In this document: positions 26,940 through 36,088 of the stretch, one piece after another
Position numbering within the stretch: the first letter of the stretch is position 1
Layout of the letters: every line of letters begins with the position of its first letter
Assembly: GCA_013360465.1 (NCBI GenBank)
Contig: JABWBO010000007.1
Span: forward strand, 62,001-126,000
Length of the DNA stretch: 64,000 nucleotides
Reading direction: 5' to 3'
Source: Anaerolineae bacterium
GTDB lineage: Bacteria; Chloroflexota; Anaerolineae; Aggregatilineales; Phototrophicaceae
Program-made: the position numbers and the translations under genes
The notes under the pieces: generated by a model
Database searches by the model: none
The model's input: the letters and a program-made list of their open reading frames with translations, nothing else
What the model was told of the DNA's origin: nothing

Positions 26940-28010
26940 ATGTTCATCATCGACGGTCATCAGGATATCGCCTACAACGCGCTGTACTTCGGGCGTGACT
27001 ACCGGCACAGCGTCGGCGAAAAGCGCGCCCGTGAAGCGGGCGGCACTTATCCCAATGGAGTCGCGACCCTGGGGCTGCCGGATGCCCTTCTCGGTCGGGT
27101 TGCCCTCGTCTTCTCCACGATCTTCACTGAGCCGATCACCTCGCCTGTCGCGCTGAGCGATCTGACTCCGCGCTACAAGACGCCTCGCGAAGCCTATCGC
27201 TACGGACTGGACCAGCTGGACTACTACAATCGGCTGGCAGATGAAAACGATACCATCCGTCTGGTGCGCACCCAGAAGGAACTGGATGCGGTAGTTGAGT
27301 CCTGGAAGCCAGACAAGCCGGCGGCGGATCGCAAGCTGGGCTTCGTCCTCTTGATGGAGAATGGCGATCCTATCCTGGAGCCGCGCCAGTTCGATGAATG
27401 GTATGGACGCGGCATCCGTCTGGTCGGACCTGCCTGGGCGGCGTCGCGCTACTGCGGCGGGACAGGTCAGCCAGGCGGGCTGACAGCGGACGGGCAAGCC
27501 CTGCTGGACATTATGGCGAACTACAACGCCATTCTCGATCTGTCGCATATGGCGGAACAGGCATTTCTCGAATCGCTGGATCGCTACACCGGCACGGTGA
27601 TCGCCAGCCACAGCAACCCGCGCCGCTTCCGCTCTACCGACCGGCACCTCAGCGACGAAATGATCCTTCGACTCGCCGAGCGCGGCGGCGTGATGGGCAT
27701 CGTCCTCTTCAACCGTTTTCTGAGCGAGACATGGCAGAAAAACGATCCTAAGAGCGGTGTGCCGTTCGCTACCATCCTGGACGCTATCGATTACGTCTGC
27801 CAGCTCACCGGGAGCGCGGAACATGTCGGTATCGGCAGCGATCTCGATGGAGGATTCGGCGTAGAAAGCATCCCTGAGGGCTTGGATTCGGTCGCGAGCT
27901 TGTGGGAGATCGGCGAAGGGCTTCGCCGGCGTCGTTACAGCGAGAGCGACATCGATAAAATCCTGAGCGGCAACTTCCTGCGCAAGCTGCGCGAAACGCT
28001 GCCGGCATGA
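26940..28010 (+). CDS. Membrane dipeptidase (peptidase family M19)
   Basis: 356 residues. The N-terminal IIDGHQDI supplies the first His-x-Asp metal pair (His7, Asp9). A bridging Glu follows in LLMENGDPI, then His residues in LDLSHMAEQAF and VIASHSNPRRF, and the late Asp in HVGIGSDLDGGFG. All M19 metal ligands appear present. These zinc enzymes cut dipeptides, including D-amino-acid-containing ones. There is no signal peptide, so it is probably cytoplasmic. ATG 26940 begins the conserved domain; upstream in-frame codons run antisense to the oxidoreductase and are not part of the gene. Confidence 0.92.
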   Translation: MFIIDGHQDIAYNALYFGRDYRHSVGEKRAREAGGTYPNGVATLGLPDALLGRVALVFSTIFTEPITSPVALSDLTPRYKTPREAYRYGLDQLDYYNRLADENDTIRLVRTQKELDAVVESWKPDKPAADRKLGFVLLMENGDPILEPRQFDEWYGRGIRLVGPAWAASRYCGGTGQPGGLTADGQALLDIMANYNAILDLSHMAEQAFLESLDRYTGTVIASHSNPRRFRSTDRHLSDEMILRLAERGGVMGIVLFNRFLSETWQKNDPKSGVPFATILDAIDYVCQLTGSAEHVGIGSDLDGGFGVESIPEGLDSVASLWEIGEGLRRRRYSESDIDKILSGNFLRKLRETLPA

Positions 28011-28450
28011 TTGGACCTGCGCAGTTTGGGATCGTCATCGGCGCGCTGGGGGGAGTCCTCATGTTGATGGGCTTGTTCCCCACCGTGACCGGCATCACAC
28101 CTGGGGAAGGCATCGGCATCGTCCAGTTTGTTGCCATGGTCCTGGGTGCAGGTCTGCTTAATGTCGGCGCGATCCTCTACGTGAAATTCACGCTCTATCC
28201 GAACCAGGAAGCCAATCTCACCCAACAGATCTGCGTGCGGGTGGCATTCACCGGGCTGGTGCTGGCGGCGTTCACCGGCATGGGTGATTATCTGGGCTTC
28301 GGATCGCATGTCGTCGAGCTGGGCAGCCCGGAGGTCTTCTTTGGCTCCCTCCAGGCGGGGGCGCTGCTGGTGTTCCTGCTGCTCGCCGCCCTGGGCGTCC
28401 TGCTCTATGCTATGGCAGGATCACCACCGGGCGGAAGCGAGATTCCATAG
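28007..28450 (+). CDS. Small four-helix membrane protein
   Basis: 147 residues with four hydrophobic segments (about 7-28, 36-58, 77-98 and 113-137), short polar loops and a Gly/Ser/Pro tail. Its ATG overlaps the dipeptidase TGA (ATGA), so the two are translationally coupled. I recognise no family. A partner role with the dipeptidase is suggested only by the coupling. Confidence 0.75.
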   Translation: MIGPAQFGIVIGALGGVLMLMGLFPTVTGITPGEGIGIVQFVAMVLGAGLLNVGAILYVKFTLYPNQEANLTQQICVRVAFTGLVLAAFTGMGDYLGFGSHVVELGSPEVFFGSLQAGALLVFLLLAALGVLLYAMAGSPPGGSEIP

Positions 28451-28522
28451 CGCATCTGCCCGCCTAATTCAGGAACCCGGCGATTTTCACCGAATTATTA
28501 TGATGCGCCTCTTTTTTTGCGC

Positions 28523-28528
28523 TAGAAT
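28523..28528 (+). promoter_or_regulatory. Candidate -10 element of the FAS1 gene
   Basis: TAGAAT in a GCTAGAATAT context, 50 nt before the ATG. No convincing -35 was found at 16-18 nt spacing, so this is a weak call. Confidence 0.35.
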
Positions 28529-28577
28529 ATCCTTCGTAACTCAGTTGTGTTTACACTGCGTATAGGAGGCATTCCGA

Positions 28578-30191
28578 ATGCGTAAAATATTGTCCCTTTG
28601 GCTGGTTGCTGCGCTCCTGCTGATGGCTGCTGCGCCTTCGATGGCGCAGGATCGTCCTAGCATCAGCGATCTGCTGTCGAGCGGTGAGGTTGGCGATTTT
28701 TCCACGTTGCTGGCGGCGATCCAGGCTGCCGGACTGGGCGAAACGCTGGCTGGCGAAGGTCCTTTCACAGTACTCGCCCCGACCGATGAAGCTTTTGCCG
28801 CGGCGATGGAGTCGATGGGTCTGTCTGCCGCCGACATCGTCGCAAATCCCGATATGCTGACCAGCATCCTGCTCTATCATGTCGTCCCTGGTCGCTATTT
28901 CTTCCGCAATCTCACCGCTGGTCCTACCCTCGAAACGGCGTTGGAAGGTGAGTCCGTCACGTTCGACCTGACCGACGGCGCTTTCACCGTCAACGGCGTG
29001 GGCATCTCTAACCCCGATAACCTGGTCGCTAACGGCATCGTCCACGTGATCGACGGCGTGCTGCTGCCCGCCTCGCTGGCGGCTGCGGCGGAAGCGCCTG
29101 CCGAAACCGAAACCGCGCAGACTACTGAGACGGTCGCACCACCCGCGCGTCCCTCGATTGCCGAGCTGCTCTCTGCCGGTGAGATAGAGAGCTTCACGAC
29201 CCTGCTGGCAGCCGCTGAGGCCGCGGGGCTGACCGAAACGCTGGCGGGCGAAGGTCCTTTTACCGTCTTTGCGCCGACCGACGACGCCTTTGCGGCGCTG
29301 CTCGATGAGGTTGATCTGACGGCTGAGGACGTGCTGGCGCAGCCTGAGCTGCTGCGCGACATCCTGCTCTATCACGTTGTCCCTGGTCAGTATTTCTTCC
29401 GCAACCTGACCTCTGACCCAACGCTGACGACGGCGCTCGAAGGCGAAACGGTGAGCGTGGTGCAGGAAGGGCGCAGCCTCACGGTCAATGATGTCAACAT
29501 CACCGATGTCGATAACGTCGCCGCCAATGGTATCGTCTTCGTCACCGACGGCGTTCTGCTGACCGCGGCACAGCGCGCAGCGCTAACTCCCAGCGGTGCG
29601 CATCTGCGCGCGGCGCACTTCTCGCCCGATGCCGGTGCGGTTGATGTCTACGTCAATGGCGAAGCCAAGCTTGAAGGTGTCACCTTCGCCGCCATCAGCG
29701 CGTGGATGGATGTTCGCCCTGGAACCTACACTTTTGCCGTCGTTCCGACCGGCACCGAACCTGGCGAAGCGACGTTCAGTGTGGATATCGCCGAAGGCGA
29801 CTGGATCACCCTCGCCGCGACCGGGACGGTCGCTCGCGATACGCTGACGCTGAATGCGCTGCGCGAAGACTTCAGCCCGCTGGCGGAAAACCGCGTCCGC
29901 CTCAGCATCTTCCACGCTATCGAGAATGCCGGCGCGGTTGACATTTACGTCAACGGGGCGCTGCTGGTCGGTGCGCTTGGCTATCCTGGCGTGTTTGGCG
30001 ACAACGACGGCTTCGACATCCGCGAAGTCGGCGCCGGTTCCTATGATCTTCAGGTGCGGCTGGCGGGTTCAGGCGCGGTCGTCCTCGATCTGCCCGGTTC
30101 AACTTTCCAGCCCGGTCAGAACTATCTGCTCGCCGCGGTCGGGACGCCTGGTCTGCCCAGCCTCGCCGGGTCGGCGACGCCGGTTCAGTAA
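28578..30191 (+). CDS. Secreted protein with two fasciclin (FAS1) domains and DUF4397-like repeats
   Basis: 537 residues with a signal peptide cleaved after about Ala23 (LLLMAAAPSMAQ). FAS1 domain 1 (~28-155) and domain 2 (~190-325) each carry GPFTV(L/F)APTD(E/D)AFAA and LLYHVVPG(R/Q)YFFRNLT. Two DUF4397-like beta units follow (~335-440 and ~445-530), each with an AGAVD(V/I)YVNG core. FAS1 domains mediate adhesion and matrix binding, so a surface or matrix protein is likely. The two FAS1 copies are close paralogues from internal duplication. A strong terminator follows. Confidence 0.88.
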   Translation: MRKILSLWLVAALLLMAAAPSMAQDRPSISDLLSSGEVGDFSTLLAAIQAAGLGETLAGEGPFTVLAPTDEAFAAAMESMGLSAADIVANPDMLTSILLYHVVPGRYFFRNLTAGPTLETALEGESVTFDLTDGAFTVNGVGISNPDNLVANGIVHVIDGVLLPASLAAAAEAPAETETAQTTETVAPPARPSIAELLSAGEIESFTTLLAAAEAAGLTETLAGEGPFTVFAPTDDAFAALLDEVDLTAEDVLAQPELLRDILLYHVVPGQYFFRNLTSDPTLTTALEGETVSVVQEGRSLTVNDVNITDVDNVAANGIVFVTDGVLLTAAQRAALTPSGAHLRAAHFSPDAGAVDVYVNGEAKLEGVTFAAISAWMDVRPGTYTFAVVPTGTEPGEATFSVDIAEGDWITLAATGTVARDTLTLNALREDFSPLAENRVRLSIFHAIENAGAVDIYVNGALLVGALGYPGVFGDNDGFDIREVGAGSYDLQVRLAGSGAVVLDLPGSTFQPGQNYLLAAVGTPGLPSLAGSATPVQ

Positions 30192-30219
30192 GACACGCGG
30201 CTCTCAGCTTTTCCGATAA

Positions 30220-30252
30220 AAAACACCCCAGGCGTACTGCCTGGGGTGTTTT
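30220..30252. terminator. Strong bidirectional rho-independent terminator
   Basis: A perfect 14-bp stem (30220-30233 with 30239-30252), 5-nt loop, with A-rich sequence to the left and TTTT to the right, serves both the FAS1 gene and the convergent gene ending at 30256. Confidence 0.85.
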
Positions 30253-30255
30253 GAT

Positions 30256-31644
30256 TCATGGAACCGGCGTCCCGCCCTCCGTTGCCGGCGGTTCGACCGT
30301 CCTCTGTCGGGCAGTTGACGGCGCTTCAGGGACTCGCACCTCGGTCATCGGCGGATGTCCCGCAGTATCTTCTTCCGCAGGCGGCGCTGCCGGTTTGAAG
30401 ACCAGTGCAGCAAAGACGCGGGTCAGGTCCCCTTCCAGACGCCGCGCAAACGCCCTGCGCGACTCGCCGTGACGCTGTCCGTAAAACGAATAGCCAAACT
30501 GCTCGACCGCATCATTTGCCGATGAGTAGGTGGGCAGCGCCGTCCAGGAATCGAAGGGCTGCCACTCGCCGCCAGCGCAGCGCCAGAGTTCAAAATGCAT
30601 ACGCGCCAGATCGCGTTCCCCTTTGAATCGCACATCGACGGCGATCGGCAGAATCGCGCTGCGCTTATCGCTGTACTTCAGGATATCTTTGGTCAGTGCG
30701 CGGGCAACCGGACGAGCGGCACCCAGAGCCGCTTTTTCATTGAGCTTCCTGCGCCGCGCCGCGCGATCCAGCCGCCGCACAGCGCGCCGCCCCATCGTGT
30801 GATGAGTCCGGTTGATGCGCCCGTACTGGTCATATCGTCCTGAGCGAATGCCGACGATATGCCAGCCGTCGAACCTGCCGCCGCCTGCGCCGATCAGCAG
30901 CTTGCGCGCGATCACACTCCCCGAAGGACAGGGCATCGGCAGATGATCGCTCTGCGCATGCTGCTGCCAGAGATAGCGGCGTCCATCGGTCGTGTTCGGG
31001 TCAATGACCGCCGGAGCGGGATACATCGGCTGCCACACGCCGAACGGTTCAGGCTTCGACCGGGTCAGCCGGATGATGACCCAGATCACCCACAGCAGCA
31101 GCAGGCACAGCGCGGCAATGCCGATCGCCAGTGCCGTCTGAACCGGATCGTTGAGATCAACCTGCACCGGCAGTGGAATATTCAGGATGCTGGTTGGCGT
31201 CGGTGTGGATAACGGGGCCGGCGGCATCTCTACCAGTGGAGGGGCGTTCACCATGATAGAGGCGATGTTGCCGCGCCCGGTCAGCGTGCCGCCGGGCAGT
31301 GTATCCAAGCCGACCGTGATGTACAGGTTGGATCGCACACCGGGCGGCAGCCGGTCCAGCGGCGCAAACAGTACGACGGAAGCGCGTGTCTGAGGTTCCA
31401 GCGGCATGAGGGGCGCTGAATTCAGTTCCACGCCGCGCTCATCGAACAACCGGACAATCGATGCCGCAGTCGCCACGTTTCCGTCGTTGCGTACATCCAG
31501 CTCGACGATGATGCTCCGCCCGTCATCGCTGAGTCGGCTGCTGGGACTGCGAATCAGCAGCGTATCGCCCTGTGCCCGGCTTGCGAATGCGGTCAGACCG
31601 ACCCACAGCATTACGATCATCATCAGCCAACGGGTGCGAATCAT
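30256..31644 (-). CDS. Signal-peptide protein with Ig/CARDB-like domain, TM and cytoplasmic tail
   Basis: 462 residues: signal peptide (~1-24), an extracellular beta domain (~30-130, ELDVRNDGNVATAASIVRLF) resembling CARDB/NPCBM-type Ig modules, a Pro/Thr linker, one TM (~172-192, IGIAALCLLLLWVIWVII), and a ~270-residue cytoplasmic part rich in Arg and Lys with no family that I recognise. It ends in a Pro/Glu-rich tail. The type I orientation suggests coupling of an outside domain to a cytoplasmic role. It is monocistronic. Confidence 0.7.
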   Translation of the reverse strand: MIRTRWLMMIVMLWVGLTAFASRAQGDTLLIRSPSSRLSDDGRSIIVELDVRNDGNVATAASIVRLFDERGVELNSAPLMPLEPQTRASVVLFAPLDRLPPGVRSNLYITVGLDTLPGGTLTGRGNIASIMVNAPPLVEMPPAPLSTPTPTSILNIPLPVQVDLNDPVQTALAIGIAALCLLLLWVIWVIIRLTRSKPEPFGVWQPMYPAPAVIDPNTTDGRRYLWQQHAQSDHLPMPCPSGSVIARKLLIGAGGGRFDGWHIVGIRSGRYDQYGRINRTHHTMGRRAVRRLDRAARRRKLNEKAALGAARPVARALTKDILKYSDKRSAILPIAVDVRFKGERDLARMHFELWRCAGGEWQPFDSWTALPTYSSANDAVEQFGYSFYGQRHGESRRAFARRLEGDLTRVFAALVFKPAAPPAEEDTAGHPPMTEVRVPEAPSTARQRTVEPPATEGGTPVP

Positions 31645-31886
31645 TGCATCTTTGCCTGTCTGCCGTGCAGAGACCTCGAAACCCTCCCTACCACTATAGA
31701 CAGCTTTGCCAGACTCTCCAAGTCGATTGTCCTACGCTTCGGCAACTGAAAGCCCGCTCAGTCACAGCGCGCGTGACGACTCTGACCGCCTTCTGTCCGT
31801 TTTATGTCCGCTTCTGGGGGACAAGCCGCCGCCAATTTGAAAGGATGAGGTCATCGCTCGTTTGTCTTCGCCAGGAGTACTTGCGC

Positions 31887-32000
31887 ATGACCAGCCAACC
31901 GCTCTTCCACGCTGACCCGCCGCTGCCCCCTATTCCCCCGCCGAACGATCCTTCTCGGCGAGGCGATCCGCCGCTGCCCCCCATTCCTCCGCCGAACTAG
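31887..32000 (+). CDS. Proline-rich microprotein, 37 residues
   Basis: A very short ORF with an excellent ribosome site (AGGAG, 9 nt before ATG 31887), followed 25 nt after its stop by a strong terminator. After MTSQPLFHA the peptide has two identical 11-residue units, DPPLPPIPPPN, separated by DPSRRG. The DNA of the two units differs at several third positions while the peptide is identical, which favours protein-level selection. It has no signal peptide. Proline-rich PPLPP stretches could bind SH3-, WW- or EVH1-like partners or form a PPII rod. No homologue is known to me. Confidence 0.6.
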   Translation: MTSQPLFHADPPLPPIPPPNDPSRRGDPPLPPIPPPN

Positions 32001-32024
32001 ATCACCGCATACTGCCATTCGGGC

Positions 32025-32068
32025 AAAAGAGGACCGGGTGGCGCGGCGACGTCAGCCGGTCCTCTTTT
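32025..32068. terminator. Rho-independent terminator after the microprotein ORF
   Basis: A perfect 13-bp stem (32025-32037 with 32056-32068) with AAAA at the left base and TTTT at the right, so it can act in both directions. It also serves the minus-strand TPR gene ending at 32098. Confidence 0.8.
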
Positions 32069-32097
32069 CGGGGCTGCCGCTTCGACGCGATCTACCG

Positions 32098-33297
32098 CTA
32101 ACCGGGTGGGCAGTCCAGCAAAGCGATCTTCTCAAGGATCAGCCGCTCCAACTGTTCACGGGCAGCGTGGCGCTCCACTTTCGCCACCGCCTCAAAGGCA
32201 CGCCGGAAAAGCTGACAGGCGAATCCGCGCGTCTCAACCGATCGATCCATTTCGATGAAGGCGCGGGTGTAGGTAGCATGCGCCATCATGTAGGCATTGC
32301 CGAGATATTCCCAAATGCTGTGCGCCTCTTCAATTGCCTCAGCCGCCTCATCCATAAGCCGCAGTTTCAGGCACGCCAGCGACAATCCGACATAACACAG
32401 CCCGGTCTCGTAGGCATTCTCGCGCCCCTCGATGTACAGCACCGCCTCCTGAAACCGATCCAGGGCTTCGTTGGGCCGATCCAGTTCCAACCGGACGCAG
32501 CCTTCCTCATAACACAGCAGCACGTAATTCTTTGGATGCTGGTTGGTCTTCGGGTAGGTTTCGCGCGCGCGCCGCAATATCTCTGCGCTCGCCTGCCAGT
32601 CGTCTAATTGGCGAAGCAGAGTCGCCTGAATCAGCAGCGATCGAAGCAGCAGGTTCTGCTCCTGCAGGCGAACAGCGATCTCGACGCTCAGGGTCACGTG
32701 ACTGCGAGCGAGATCCATCTCCTGACGATGGATATGGGCGACAGCGATCATCTGATGGATCAACGCCTTCAGGTCTTCGCGCTCGCTGCGAGCGGCGATC
32801 TCCAGCGCTTCGCCAAACTGCGCGGCATCGAAGCGTGGATGAGGCGACAGGATATAGGTCTCGATCAATCCGGCGTAGGACTCCAGCAGGAAATCTTCAT
32901 TCCGCTGATCGGCATATCCCTGTGCCTGCTGAAGCAGCGTGTTCGCCCTGGAAGGCTCGCCGATCATGTTGTGATAACGCGCCAGGGCAATCGAAAGCCG
33001 CGCGAGCAGGTCTTTGTCTCCCAGGTCCTGAGCGAATACCAGCGACTCGATCAGGCGATGCCACCACGGCTGGAACATCCGACTGGTGAGCATGACGGGC
33101 AGGATGTTCATCAGCGTATCGACAGCGTAATGATAGTACAGCCCGCGATTGACCGTCGCCCGGATCACGCCGTTGATCCGGTCCGCATTGTTGAGCAGCC
33201 AACCCCGATCATAAGCATGGTCATTGATGATTTGGAGTGAGCGCATCATATCGCCATCTCCGCCGGGATACTCCGGCAAATCTCCGGAAGTCATCAT
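32098..33297 (-). CDS. Tetratricopeptide-type helical repeat protein
   Basis: 399 residues, soluble and almost entirely helical. Successive ~40-residue units contain TPR-like A/B helix pairs (for example LARLSIALARYHNMIGEPSR, CYEEGCVRLELDRPNEALDR, CYVGLSLACLKLRLMDEAAE). There is no enzymatic domain and no HTH. Such repeats resemble the C-terminal halves of MalT/AfsR-type regulators, but nothing N-terminal of that kind is present. It is monocistronic, and its role is unknown beyond protein interaction. Confidence 0.75.
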   Translation of the reverse strand: MMTSGDLPEYPGGDGDMMRSLQIINDHAYDRGWLLNNADRINGVIRATVNRGLYYHYAVDTLMNILPVMLTSRMFQPWWHRLIESLVFAQDLGDKDLLARLSIALARYHNMIGEPSRANTLLQQAQGYADQRNEDFLLESYAGLIETYILSPHPRFDAAQFGEALEIAARSEREDLKALIHQMIAVAHIHRQEMDLARSHVTLSVEIAVRLQEQNLLLRSLLIQATLLRQLDDWQASAEILRRARETYPKTNQHPKNYVLLCYEEGCVRLELDRPNEALDRFQEAVLYIEGRENAYETGLCYVGLSLACLKLRLMDEAAEAIEEAHSIWEYLGNAYMMAHATYTRAFIEMDRSVETRGFACQLFRRAFEAVAKVERHAAREQLERLILEKIALLDCPPG

Positions 33298-33453
33298 TCA
33301 GCCTCATTTCCAGCGAAAATCAGCCTGTACCTGCTTCAATAGTAGCTTGTCGATCGATTCGGTTGGAGAGAGGTTACAACGGCGAAATCGAATTCAGCAG
33401 GTTAATTGTATCGCAGAAGCGGTGAGGGCTGCGCAGTCAATTACCATGAAAAT

Positions 33454-33512
33454 GCAGCCGCGCATTCCTACATACCTTCTGAAAACCAGGCGATCTGTAG
33501 GTGCGCGGCTGC
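33454..33512 (-). terminator. Terminator of the sugar dehydrogenase gene
   Basis: A long stem (33454-33472 with 33496-33512, 17 bp with a 2-nt bulge), followed on the minus strand by ATTTTC, 34 nt after the dehydrogenase stop. Confidence 0.65.
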
Positions 33513-33545
33513 AAGAGCCATCGGGCGTGGGGAAGCGGTGAGGCG

Positions 33546-34751
33546 TTAGCCGCTGACAATCCGATAGATGCTGCCACTGTAATCGATCAGGTAAAGCTCG
33601 CCCTGTTCGTCTTCGCCGAAAGAGCTGATCGTCCTCCCGGAGCGCATCAGGACGACCGTTCGCCATTGATCTGGCGTCTCGCGGTAGGTCCCCCAGACCA
33701 TCCCGGAGCCAAAATCACCGTAGACGTAGACTCCCTGCCAGTCGGGGATGGCGTTCCCGCGATAGACGTATCCTCCGGTCACCGAAATGCCCTGGCTGTG
33801 TGGATATTCGGCAATGGGCAGCATCATATCTGCCGGAGCCAACGCCCCGCTGTAGGGGTGCATCGCTTCATAGATATTCCAGCCCAGGTTAAACCCGCCC
33901 TGCCCCGCTGGAATGAAGTTGACCTCTTCCCACTGATTCTGCCCCACATCCGCAGCGTAGAGATCGCCGGTCAGACGGTCGAAGCTGAACCGCCAGACGT
34001 TGCGTACGCCGTACAGCCAGATTTCGGACCTGGCGTTGGACCGCCCGACGAACGGGTTATCCGAGGGCACGGCGTAAGCCTGCCCCGCAGGCACGTCGAT
34101 GTCGATGCGCAGGATCGTCCCCAGCAGGGTGCCGAGGTTCTGCCCGTTGCCTTCAGGATCGCCGCCCGAACCGCCATCGCCGACGGAGCTATACAGATAG
34201 CCGTCGGGTCCAAACGCCATATGACCGCCGTTGTGGTTGGGATACGGCTGGCTGATATGGAGAATCTGAAAAGCGCTCTGCGCATCGGCAGTATTCGCGT
34301 CATCGTCCGACACCTGATAGCGCTCGACCACCGTCGCGCCGCTGATATCCGTGTAGTTGACGAAGAGCAGCCCGTTTTCCGCGAAGTTGGGATGAAATGC
34401 CAGTCCGAGCAAGCCGCGTTCGGTATAGCCGGTCGCCGGTATCGCCTCCGGGCTGATCTTGTGGGAGATGTTCAGAAAAGGTTCGGCGCGACGCTCGCCA
34501 TCGTCCAGAATCCAGATTTTTCCGCCCTGCTCAACGACGAACAAGCGCCCACTGCCATCTCCGGCATGGGTGAGATAGAGAGGGCGGATGAAGCCGCCCG
34601 CTGCTTCGTCCAGCGCGCCCATCTCCGCGACAGGAGGCGCGGCGCGCAGCATCTCAGCGTTCTGCGCCGCGCCGGGCGCTTCCCCCGTCATGGCTCCGAT
34701 CAGCAGCGAGAGTACGATGACGATCCGGATGCGACCCTTGATTGAAGACAT
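33546..34751 (-). CDS. PQQ-dependent sugar dehydrogenase-like (soluble GDH/YliI family), secreted
   Basis: 401 residues with a signal peptide (~1-28) and a six-bladed propeller of the soluble glucose dehydrogenase/Asd family. Motifs include GRLFVVEQGGKIWI, ERGLLGLAFHPNF, the catalytic-His context QPYPNHNGGHMAFGPDGYLY, GDGGSGGDPEGNGQN, and EIWLYGVRNVWRFSFD. Known members oxidise aldose sugars with PQQ, but PQQ use cannot be proven from sequence. ATG 34751 is preferred over GTG 34763 by the AAGGTGAG upstream. A 53-bp gap separates it from the M16 gene upstream. Confidence 0.85.
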   Translation of the reverse strand: MSSIKGRIRIVIVLSLLIGAMTGEAPGAAQNAEMLRAAPPVAEMGALDEAAGGFIRPLYLTHAGDGSGRLFVVEQGGKIWILDDGERRAEPFLNISHKISPEAIPATGYTERGLLGLAFHPNFAENGLLFVNYTDISGATVVERYQVSDDDANTADAQSAFQILHISQPYPNHNGGHMAFGPDGYLYSSVGDGGSGGDPEGNGQNLGTLLGTILRIDIDVPAGQAYAVPSDNPFVGRSNARSEIWLYGVRNVWRFSFDRLTGDLYAADVGQNQWEEVNFIPAGQGGFNLGWNIYEAMHPYSGALAPADMMLPIAEYPHSQGISVTGGYVYRGNAIPDWQGVYVYGDFGSGMVWGTYRETPDQWRTVVLMRSGRTISSFGEDEQGELYLIDYSGSIYRIVSG

Positions 34752-34804
34752 TCTCGAACTCACCTTTCACTCCATCGACATTGCTGTCCGACAGCGGGCA
34801 GCGT

Positions 34805-36088
34805 CTAGGCGTCCGGTGGACCCGCAACCGCGACGACCAGAGACTCGGGGTTCAGATAATGCTGCGCCGCCTTCAGCAAATCCTCACGGGTCAGCACGCC
34901 GACGATGTCACGATACCCCAGCAGGTAATCCAGTCCAAGATCGAAGGTCTCGATGTTGCGGATCATCGACGCGATCCCTTCATTCGCCTCCAGCTGAAGC
35001 GGCAGACGACCGATGAAGAAGGATTTATTATCCGCCAGCTCGTCGTCGCTTACCAACTCGCGGGTGATTCGACGAATCTCGTCGGTGATCTTCTCAATGG
35101 CGAGATCTACGTTCTCCGGATCGACCCCTGCCGAGACATTCCAGGGCAGCGCCGTCACGCCGCCCTCGATCTGGCTGTAAGCATAGTAAGCAAGTCCCAG
35201 CTCCTCGCGCACTTTTCCGCCAATGCGTCCCATCATGCCGAACTGACCGAGGATGCTGTTGGCGAGCTGTGCGGCATGGTAGTCGGCGTCCAGTCGAGAC
35301 GGTCCCACCGCGCCGAGCATAATATCGCTCTGCGTCTTGCCCGGAATGGCGACCTGCACGCGGCGCGTCGCCTGGGCTGGGGCGGGGTTTTGCGGTCGTA
35401 CGCGCGGGGGCTGATCGGGGTTGAACCAGTCGTCAAAGCGCTGACGTACCGCCTGGATCGCCTCATCTGCCTTGACTGCGCCTGTGATGACCAGGATCAT
35501 CTCCCGCGGACCATAGCAGCGCCTGTGAAATGCGCGCAGATCATCCACCGAGAGCCGTGCGACCGTCTCAAGCGTGCCGCGCGCGCTCAAATGGTAGGGA
35601 TGCCCTTCCGGGTAAAGCGTCTCATAGAAAGCGCGTGCGGCACGATAGCGGGTATCCTGCTGGCGATAGTTTAATCCGGTCAGGGTCTCGCCGCGCAGCC
35701 GTTCGACCTCGTTCTCAGGAAACGTCGGATGACGCAGGACATCGCCCAGGATGTCCAGCAGGAGCGGCAGATCCTCGCCGAGCGCTTTGCCGGAGAATGA
35801 CGATGTGAAAGTCGAACCGTTGACATCCAGGTCCGCGCCGACCGATTCCAGCGCCTCGCTGATGGCGGCGAAATCGTAGGATGCCGATCCGCGCGTCAGG
35901 GCGTCTGCGGTCATCGCTGCGAGTCCGCTCTGGACAGCCGATTCCAGAGAACTGCCCACCGTCAGCGATCCGGTCAGGACTACCGACTGGGCGGTGAAGT
36001 TTTCATAGACCAGGACGACCAAGCCGTTAGGCAGGACCTCGCGGACGATATTGCGCGAATTCGGGAAAGAGTCGATAGGCGCGCTCAT
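34805..36088 (-). CDS. M16 peptidase-family protein lacking the zinc motif
   Basis: 427 residues with the two-domain M16 fold (VREVLPNGLVVLVYEN start; YGPREMILVITGAV linker; GLAYYAYSQIEGG late block). The region that should hold HxxEH reads SGLAAMTADALTRG, so no zinc site exists. In heterodimeric M16B enzymes one subunit keeps the zinc and the other shapes the chamber; this would be the non-catalytic partner. Its ATG overlaps the stop of the active partner by 4 nt, consistent with a 1:1 complex. There is no signal peptide. Confidence 0.9.
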   Translation of the reverse strand: MSAPIDSFPNSRNIVREVLPNGLVVLVYENFTAQSVVLTGSLTVGSSLESAVQSGLAAMTADALTRGSASYDFAAISEALESVGADLDVNGSTFTSSFSGKALGEDLPLLLDILGDVLRHPTFPENEVERLRGETLTGLNYRQQDTRYRAARAFYETLYPEGHPYHLSARGTLETVARLSVDDLRAFHRRCYGPREMILVITGAVKADEAIQAVRQRFDDWFNPDQPPRVRPQNPAPAQATRRVQVAIPGKTQSDIMLGAVGPSRLDADYHAAQLANSILGQFGMMGRIGGKVREELGLAYYAYSQIEGGVTALPWNVSAGVDPENVDLAIEKITDEIRRITRELVSDDELADNKSFFIGRLPLQLEANEGIASMIRNIETFDLGLDYLLGYRDIVGVLTREDLLKAAQHYLNPESLVVAVAGPPDA

